Shown here: in pieces, positions 5,607-10,939 of the stretch
How positions within the stretch are numbered: position 1 is the stretch's first letter
How the letters are laid out: the number at the start of each line of letters is the position of its first letter
Assembly (NCBI GenBank): GCA_014382645.1
Contig: JACNJI010000371.1
Location: 1-10,939, forward strand
Length of the DNA: 10,939 bases
Direction: 5' to 3'
Source: Verrucomicrobiota bacterium
GTDB lineage: Bacteria > Verrucomicrobiota > Verrucomicrobiia > Opitutales > Seribacteraceae
Notes under the pieces: generated by a model
What the model saw: the letters and a program-made list of their open reading frames with translations, nothing else
What the model was told of the DNA's origin: nothing
The model's database searches: none
Made by a program: the position numbers and the translations under genes

Positions 5607-7172
5607 ATGAAGAAAACAACGATAATTCACTTATTTGCAGCACTTTGCTTGTTGTTCGTCTTCGCCGCCTACGGAGCCGAAACCGAAAAGAAGCCTAATA
5701 TCCTGTTCATCTTTACCGACGACCAGTCGCATCGAACTGTAAGTTGCTATCCGGAAGCCCCCGACTGGGTGAATACGCCAAATATCGACTCCTTGGCAAA
5801 AAAAGGTATCCGCTTCGCCCATTGCTACATGGGCTCCTGGTGCATGGCATCTAGAGCAACTTTGCTCACCGGTCACCAGACCTACGGCGTCCGATCCATG
5901 CGGATGGAGGGCTAATATCCCAGCAGTAAATACGATCCCGAGCAATGCCCATTTTGGCCATCGGTCTTCCGCAAAAAAGGATACTAAACCGCTCAAATAG
6001 GGAAATGGCACACAGGAGTTGACAACGGGTATGGTCGCGATTGGGATTTTCAAAAAGTCTGGAATCGACCCGCTTTCCCTGCCAATTCCGGAAACTACTT
6101 CGATCAGCAACTGATCCAGACCAACGGGCCCAAACCGGTAATGACCCAAGGCTACTCGACCGACAACTACACCAAGTGGGCGGAAGAATACCTCCGGGGC
6201 GGTCATGGCAAAGACGAGAGCAAACCCTTCTACCTTTGGCTTTGCTACGGGGCCGTGCACGGTCCCTTCACCCCGGCCAAACGGCACTTTGGTCGTTACC
6301 CAAACTCCAAGATCGAGATCCCCGAGGACATTTACCCTCCTCGGGAAGGGAAACCAAAATATTCCCGGGAAAAAGAACAATGGATCCCTGGTCCCGATGG
6401 ATTGCCGGTCCTAAAGTCGGGCCAATTCGCCGGCCGAACGGTGAGCGGCAAGGCCATCCACGGAAACGATATCCATGCCCTCACCCGCCAATACCACCAA
6501 GGCGTCCTCGCCATCGACGAAGGGGTCGGCAAACTAATTCGGGCACTTAAGGAAACCGGGCAATACGACAACACCCTGATCGTTTTCGGGGCGGACCAAG
6601 GAATAGCCTGGGGACAACAGGGGTTCCAAATGAAACTCGCTCCCTATGACGGTACGATCCGCGGCCCTTTGATCGTCAGCATGCCCAAGCGTTTCCCTCA
6701 GGGAAAAGTTTGCCACAAACCAGTGGGTGGAGCCGACCTAGTACCCACCTTCTTCAAGACGGCTCGGCTTGAACTACCGTGGAAGATGCATGGGCGCGAC
6801 CTCACTCCACTCCTTGAAAGCCCCAAGGGGAAAGATTGGAAGTCGCCGCTTCTGCTCGCCCACACGGGCATGAGTTACGGAGAAGACTGCGACACCGTGA
6901 TAGACATGAAGGATGACCCTATCTACCAGAAGCAGGAAGTTCCTTGGTGGGTTTCCCTCCGGACCGATCGCTACAAATACATCCGCAACCTCATTCCCGG
7001 AGAAACCGAAGAGCTCTACGACATGAAGAAAGACCCCGATGAACTTACCAACTTGGCCTTCGAAGGGAAACACTCCGCTCTCCTCCGAAAGCTCAGAAAA
7101 AAAACCATTTCCGAACTTGAAAGAACGGACTGCGCCTTCGCCAAGAAAATGCCGGCAGTGCGCAAACCATAG
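5607..7172 (+). pseudogene. Secreted sulfatase interrupted by two in-frame TAA codons
   Basis: The ATG at 5607 gives a clean signal peptide (about 1-24, ending AAYGA); the in-frame ATG at 5529 would add an implausible 26-residue leader. The core is sulfatase-like: TDDQ with Asp38-Asp39, the formylglycine motif CMASR (Cys79, Arg83) followed by ATLLTGHQTYGVRSMRMEG, GKWHTG at 132-137, and ADQGIAWGQQG (Asp330-Gln331). The C-terminal part ends with the usual LYDMKKDPDELTNLA pattern. TAA occurs at codon 103 (5913-5915), between MEG and YPSSKYDPEQCPFWP, and at codon 127 (5985-5987), between KKGY and TAQIGKWH. Everything else is open in one frame for 521 positions, so inactivation looks recent, or the bases are errors. 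The family usually has an acidic residue at the first site, as I recall it, so a GAA-to-TAA change fits. A restart at 6141 would make a 343-residue fragment lacking the active site. Confidence 0.85.
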
Positions 7173-7188
7173 CTGGAAAACCGAGCTC

Positions 7189-8538
7189 ATGAGAAAAGGG
7201 ATTTTTCCATTTATCGCTTCCTGCTTGCTAGGATTATCCCCGGTCTACGCCAAGCCGAACATTCTCTTCATCGCCATCGACGACCTTCGGCCCGAACTCG
7301 GTTGCTTTGGCGGCAAGGAGATTCGTTCCCCACACATCGACAAGTTGGCCGACCAAGGAATGGTCTTTAACCGGGCTTATTGCCAAGTTGCAGTATGCGG
7401 AGCTTCGCGGGCAAGCTTGATGACAGGGCTTCGGCCCACTTGGAAGCGTTTTCTAAAGTACGACACCTTTGCCGAAAAAGACGCTCCCGACGCCATGACT
7501 CTGCCAGAGGAATTAAGGAAGAACGGATACCATTGCATTTCCAACGGAAAGATCTTTCACCACAAGAACGACACCGGAAAACGGAGCTGGAGCGAGGACC
7601 CATGGAAACCCAGTATGGGCGAAGCCTCTTTTCTCGACCCAAAGTCAAAATCCATGATTGGCGGGCGGAAGAAGCGCGGTCCGGTTTTAGAATTCCCCGA
7701 GGTAGCCGACAGCGCATATCCGGATGGCCAAATCGCGGACAAAACCATTGACGACCTCAAGCGGATGAAAAAGAAGGACAAGCCCTTCTTTCTCGCCTGT
7801 GGGTTCATCAAGCCACACCTGCCCTTCTATGCCCCAAAAAAATACTGGGATCTTTACGACCGAGCCTCCCTCGAGCTTGCGGACAATCGTGACCGCCCAA
7901 AGGACGCTCCTTCCTCCCTCAGGGGCTCGGGCGAGATTCATAACTACCACAACCGGGGAATGAAATACAATAGCGAGGAATGGCACCGGGCATGCCTGCA
8001 CGGTTATTACGCCTGCGTAAGCTATGTCGATACACAGATCGGTAAAGTAATGAAAAGCTTGGAAGACTTGGATCTCCGGGAAAACACCATCATCGTCCTT
8101 TGGGGCAAGCACAACGTCATGCACCTGTCGACCCGCTCGCCATTGATCGTCGCCGCGCCCGGGTTCAAGTCCGGACAAGCATGCGACCGCCTAGTCGAAT
8201 TCGTCGACATCTACCCCACCCTCATGGACCTGGCCGATCTGAAGTCCGCAAACAACGGACTGGAGGGAACTAGCTTCAAGCCCCTGCTTGAAACCCCCCG
8301 TTTGAAATGGAAAAGCGCGGCTTTCTCAAAATACGGCCCAGCCAGAAGCATCGTCACCGAACAATTCAATTACGCCGAATTCAAAGACGGACAGAAAATG
8401 CTTTTCGATTTGAGTGCGGATCCTGATGAGAACGTAAATCTAGCCTCCTCGCCGGAGCACAAGAACACCCTCAATCGTTTCGGAAATATGATCAAGGATG
8501 GATGGGGCAAGATCTTGCCTCCTAAAACAAAACATTAG
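7189..8538 (+). CDS. Secreted sulfatase, iduronate-2-sulfatase-like, lacking its second metal-binding segment
   Basis: The start at 7189 is chosen because it gives a signal peptide (about 1-21, ending PVYA) and follows the previous stop by 16 bases; the frame is open further upstream, but that overlaps the preceding gene. The 449-residue product resembles iduronate-2-sulfatase-like enzymes: AIDDLRPELGCFG with Asp31-Asp32, the formylglycine motif CGASR (Cys70, Arg74), NGKIFHH (Lys121, His124), and CGFIKPHLPFYAP. The C-terminus contains the expected LVEFVDIYPTLMDLADL and LFDLSADPDENVNLA. After IIVLWG (to Gly306) the sequence jumps directly to KHNVMHLSTRSPLIV. In the family an Asp-His-Gly and about ten more residues, ending in Trp-Gly, normally stand between these blocks and hold the Asp and His that ligate calcium. 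Their absence should abolish or greatly reduce activity. Reading frame and ends are intact, so it is annotated as coding. Confidence 0.85.
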   Translation: MRKGIFPFIASCLLGLSPVYAKPNILFIAIDDLRPELGCFGGKEIRSPHIDKLADQGMVFNRAYCQVAVCGASRASLMTGLRPTWKRFLKYDTFAEKDAPDAMTLPEELRKNGYHCISNGKIFHHKNDTGKRSWSEDPWKPSMGEASFLDPKSKSMIGGRKKRGPVLEFPEVADSAYPDGQIADKTIDDLKRMKKKDKPFFLACGFIKPHLPFYAPKKYWDLYDRASLELADNRDRPKDAPSSLRGSGEIHNYHNRGMKYNSEEWHRACLHGYYACVSYVDTQIGKVMKSLEDLDLRENTIIVLWGKHNVMHLSTRSPLIVAAPGFKSGQACDRLVEFVDIYPTLMDLADLKSANNGLEGTSFKPLLETPRLKWKSAAFSKYGPARSIVTEQFNYAEFKDGQKMLFDLSADPDENVNLASSPEHKNTLNRFGNMIKDGWGKILPPKTKH

Positions 8539-8590
8539 ACTAAGACTTGGCTCGGCTTAACCGTATTAAGGACATTATATTCAAAAAATC

Positions 8591-9898
8591 ATGACTCTCC
8601 CTTTGGTTTTATCTCTTCTCTTTCTCGCACCTACGCTCTGCCTAAGCGAGTCAAGCGTTTCGTCCACAGGCTCAAAGAGTCCGAACGCTTTCGACTGGTC
8701 GAACGTGGATACCCAGCGTGGGCAATCCGAACATATCCTTGAGGCCATCAAATCTTGGCAGAGCCAAGACGGAAAAGACGGAGGGAAGAAACTGCGGGTG
8801 GTCTATTTCCACCCCAAGGACCGTCAACCGCTTAAGGATCACGCCAAGCGCTGGGATGGAATCATGAGCGATATCCAGGACTTTTACCGCACCGAGATGA
8901 AGCACCTGGGTTACGGCGAAGTTACGCTCGGGTTGGAACGTAAAAACGGCAAGCTCAAGCTCCACGAAGTCTGCGGAGCGAAGGACGACGACGGTTCCTA
9001 TTCCTACAACTCGGGAAGCAAGATCAGGGGAGAAGTCTTCGACGCCCTGCAAGCGAAGGGAATCAACCCGCAAGAGGAAACCATTCTCATCGTCTGCGGG
9101 CTTTCCCGCACCGAAGAGAAGAAGGTAACCATCTATTCCCCTTACTACGGCATGGGAGCAAACCACAATTGTGGAATCTGCTTCACCGCCGACATGGACT
9201 GGCTCTCCATCGACGGTCTCAAACCCGACCCATCGAAGACTACCCTTCAAGTCAAGGAACACCGAGGGTACGAACCCTTCACCCTCGCCCGTTTCAACAC
9301 AACTTATATTGGTGGAACCATCCACGAACTCGGTCACGGCTTGTCCCTACCCCATAACTTATCTACTAAAAAAGAGGCAATTCGCGGGACCGCCCTCATG
9401 GGAGCAGGTAACTACACTTATCGCAAGGAATGGCGTGACGAGGGCAAAGGATCCTTTCTCACCCACGCCCATGCGCTTCGCTTACTAGTTCATCCGCTCT
9501 TTAGTCAGACCACGAAGCACTCCAAAGAATCACCCAATTTAAAATACAAGAAGCTCACCATCTCCCACAGTGACGAAAAAATGCATATCCGCGGGACCGT
9601 CCAATCGGACATCCCCGCCATCGCCATGATTGCCTACAACGACGGGGAGAACAAGGGACAGCGCGGTTACATGGTGAATAACGATTACGATGCCACCACT
9701 TGGACTTCCGTTATCAATCCCAACAACGAATTCCGGATTCGCGTGGGTGACCTACGAGACGGCAACCATCAGATCCGCTTGATTAGCGTCCATGCCAACG
9801 GGACCACCGTGACCAAACGCCTGCACTACTCGATGAAGGAAGGCATGCCCGATTTCAAGCGGGCGAATCAGGAGATCGAGAACATCCTGTCCCCCTAG
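8591..9898 (+). CDS. Secreted metzincin-like zinc metallopeptidase with a C-terminal beta-rich domain
   Basis: The 435-residue product starts with a signal peptide (about 1-19). The central region holds TIHELGHGLSLPHN at 243-256. The pattern His245-Glu246, His249, His255 matches the metzincin HExxHxxxxxH zinc site, with Glu246 as general base. The usual Gly at the eighth motif position is Ser252. A Met in GTALMGAG (Met270), about 15 residues later, is a good candidate for the Met-turn. Upstream segments such as ETILIVCGLSR and YSPYYGMGANHNCGICFT are consistent with the strands of the catalytic domain. Residues about 315-420 alternate in a way that suggests an Ig-like module. I cannot name the peptidase family. 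It lies 52 bases after a sulfatase and 6 to 45 bases before a hydrolase on the same strand, so co-expression is likely. A role in cutting a glycoprotein or proteoglycan-type substrate is inference. A Shine-Dalgarno at normal spacing is not seen. Confidence 0.75.
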   Translation: MTLPLVLSLLFLAPTLCLSESSVSSTGSKSPNAFDWSNVDTQRGQSEHILEAIKSWQSQDGKDGGKKLRVVYFHPKDRQPLKDHAKRWDGIMSDIQDFYRTEMKHLGYGEVTLGLERKNGKLKLHEVCGAKDDDGSYSYNSGSKIRGEVFDALQAKGINPQEETILIVCGLSRTEEKKVTIYSPYYGMGANHNCGICFTADMDWLSIDGLKPDPSKTTLQVKEHRGYEPFTLARFNTTYIGGTIHELGHGLSLPHNLSTKKEAIRGTALMGAGNYTYRKEWRDEGKGSFLTHAHALRLLVHPLFSQTTKHSKESPNLKYKKLTISHSDEKMHIRGTVQSDIPAIAMIAYNDGENKGQRGYMVNNDYDATTWTSVINPNNEFRIRVGDLRDGNHQIRLISVHANGTTVTKRLHYSMKEGMPDFKRANQEIENILSP

Positions 9899-9943
9899 TC
9901 AAACATGGAACTTTCTCTTCAAAACACACCTCCACCAATAACT

Positions 9944-10795
9944 ATGAGAGACAACAAACACCAAGCAAGGGTCCCCGTCGTTATCATAAGCGTCCTGTTG
10001 ATCCTTTCGACGAACCTGTTTGCCGAGCTCAAGATGGACAAGGACGTCTCCTATGGTCCCCATCAGCGCAACGTCTTGGACATCTACTGGAACACCGACT
10101 ACAAGAACGCCCCCATCGTGTTCACGATTCATGGCGGCGGATTCAAGTTTGGAGACAAGGGATACTGCAACCCGGACATGCGAAAGCTCTACATGGCCAA
10201 GGGTTGTATCGTGGTCTCACCAAACTATCGGCTAATCAAGCAGGGAACTCCGGTGACCAAGGACGATTGCGCCCTCGACACCGCCATGGCCGTCGCCCAT
10301 ATCCAGGCAAATGCCCAAAAGTACGGGGGCGATCCCACCAGAATCGTTTCCAGCGGTTCCTCGGCCGGCGGCTACATCAGCGCATGGATCGCCTACCAGA
10401 AGAATTGGAAGTGGCCCGCCAGCGCCAAGCACAGGCCAGAGAAACTCAACATCGTGGGCTGGTTTGGGGACAGCCCCTTTCTGCCCCCCAATCTCATTAA
10501 GCAGGTTGGCCCCGACGACCCTCCGGGCTTTGTTATGTACGGAGGAAAAAGGGAGCACCCCGCCACCCCTGCCAGGCAGGGTCACTACATTCAGGCCGCC
10601 CTCAAGAAAAACAAGGTCTGGAGCAAAATGGTCTACGTCGACTTCATGGGACACGTTCCGGCCAAGCGCATCCTCTTCAGTCCGCAATCCCGGGACAAGG
10701 AAACCCACGAGGCCTACAACCAATTCCTCGACATGGTATGCCAAGGCAAAGGGAAGCCCAAGGGCGGCGACGTAATCAAGGTAAAGAAGAAGTAA
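9944..10795 (+). CDS. Secreted alpha/beta hydrolase, esterase-lipase (HGGG) type
   Basis: Start 9944 is preferred because it gives a conventional signal peptide (MRDNKHQARVP, then VVIISVLLILSTNLFA); an in-frame ATG at 9905 would add 13 residues. Neither has a ribosome binding site. The 283-residue product has the alpha/beta hydrolase marks of the hormone-sensitive-lipase-like or carboxylesterase group: the oxyanion motif HGGG at 63-66, VVSPNYRL at 90-97, the nucleophile elbow GSSAGG at 138-143 with Ser140, and His237 in FMGHVPA as the likely catalytic His. The usual catalytic Asp region (HGxxDxxV) reads MYGGKREHP, so the acid is either Glu204 or elsewhere. Likely substrates are acyl or aryl esters on sugars, but this is unproven. 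It directly follows the metallopeptidase and ends with a Lys-rich tail (VIKVKKK). Confidence 0.82.
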   Translation: MRDNKHQARVPVVIISVLLILSTNLFAELKMDKDVSYGPHQRNVLDIYWNTDYKNAPIVFTIHGGGFKFGDKGYCNPDMRKLYMAKGCIVVSPNYRLIKQGTPVTKDDCALDTAMAVAHIQANAQKYGGDPTRIVSSGSSAGGYISAWIAYQKNWKWPASAKHRPEKLNIVGWFGDSPFLPPNLIKQVGPDDPPGFVMYGGKREHPATPARQGHYIQAALKKNKVWSKMVYVDFMGHVPAKRILFSPQSRDKETHEAYNQFLDMVCQGKGKPKGGDVIKVKKK

Positions 10796-10860
10796 CTGCA
10801 TCACCAAGGCCACAGGATAGCAGCCAATTTCGACCTGAACCAATGACCCTACGATTACCC

Positions 10861-10939
10861 ATGAAAACTATGACAAGCACCGCCGCCCTCGTATCCTTGG
10901 TTTGGATGACGGCAGTGGCCGTATGCCACGGCGATTCCA
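10861..10939 (+). CDS. N-terminus of another exported protein (truncated by window end)
   Basis: An ATG at 10861 opens a frame to the end of the window. The 26 residues visible (MKTMTSTAALVSLVWMTAVA, then VCHGDS) form a typical Sec signal peptide with a likely cleavage near the Ala-Val-Cys-His-Gly segment. An in-frame ATG at 10843 would extend it by six residues. It lies 65 bases after the hydrolase on the same strand and probably belongs to the same exported-enzyme series. Nothing of the mature protein is visible, so no function is assigned. Confidence 0.6.
   Translation, partial: MKTMTSTAALVSLVWMTAVAVCHGDS

Noticed and set aside
362..5987. A genome-wide reassigned stop codon (TGA or TAA read as an amino acid)
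   Set aside because: TGA properly ends the CBM9-like gene and the upstream minus-strand sulfatase, and TAA ends the intact sulfatase and the alpha/beta hydrolase, so neither codon is generally sense here.
5631..6380. Long minus-strand open frame of 249 codons opposite the interrupted sulfatase
   Set aside because: It lies antisense to a clear sulfatase sequence and its translation shows no domain or secretion signal. The absence of stops reflects the codon use of the sense strand. The same applies to 8672-9337 and 10232-10843 on the minus strand.
1..10939. tRNA, rRNA, CRISPR array or insertion sequence
   Set aside because: I saw no repeat-spacer series, tRNA-like cloverleaf with CCA end, rRNA-like stretch, transposase motif or terminal inverted repeats.

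Overview
The window reads as part of a secreted sulfated-polysaccharide degradation locus. Its source is most likely a member of the PVC group of bacteria (Verrucomicrobiota, Lentisphaerota or Planctomycetota). This rests on four tandem or divergent sulfatase genes, a CBM9-like C-terminus and a PA14-SGNH hydrolase fusion. Nearly every gene encodes a Sec-type signal peptide, and most starts lack a good Shine-Dalgarno sequence. The assignment is an inference from gene content; no ribosomal or other marker gene is present. Base composition looks balanced in the genes and clearly AT-richer in the 365-1190 gap.

Layout. Positions 2-364 (+) are the C-terminus of a carbohydrate-binding family 9-like protein. 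Positions 365-1190 are an AT-rich gap with a possible small secreted basic protein (539-835, -), a 14-bp perfect palindrome with a degenerate relative 36 bp upstream, and a plausible promoter for the next gene. Positions 1191-2438 (+) encode a secreted PA14 plus SGNH/GDSL esterase. A hairpin then separates it from a convergent two-gene sulfatase operon on the minus strand: upstream gene 5368-3968 and downstream gene 3971-2586, joined by an ATGA overlap. A 238-bp divergent spacer leads to a plus-strand series: sulfatase (5607-7172, interrupted), sulfatase (7189-8538), metzincin-like metallopeptidase (8591-9898), alpha/beta hydrolase (9944-10795) and the signal peptide of another exported protein (10861 to the window end).

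Together these enzymes could remove sulfate esters and acyl groups from an external sulfated glycan. The peptidase may act on a protein-linked substrate. No sulfatase-maturating enzyme, transporter or regulator gene lies in the window.

The striking feature is the state of the sulfatases. Only one (2586-3971) looks fully intact. In 3968-5368 the sole interruption is a TGA exactly where the catalytic cysteine codon of the C-x-P-S-R motif should be. It is either a nonsense mutation at the one essential residue or a candidate selenocysteine codon. In 5607-7172 there are two in-frame TAA codons and no frameshift. In 7189-8538 the reading frame is intact, but about 13 residues containing the second metal-binding Asp-His appear to have been removed between two short Trp-Gly repeats. 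All these lesions preserve the frame. TGA and TAA both end other genes here, so a genome-wide code change is not the explanation.
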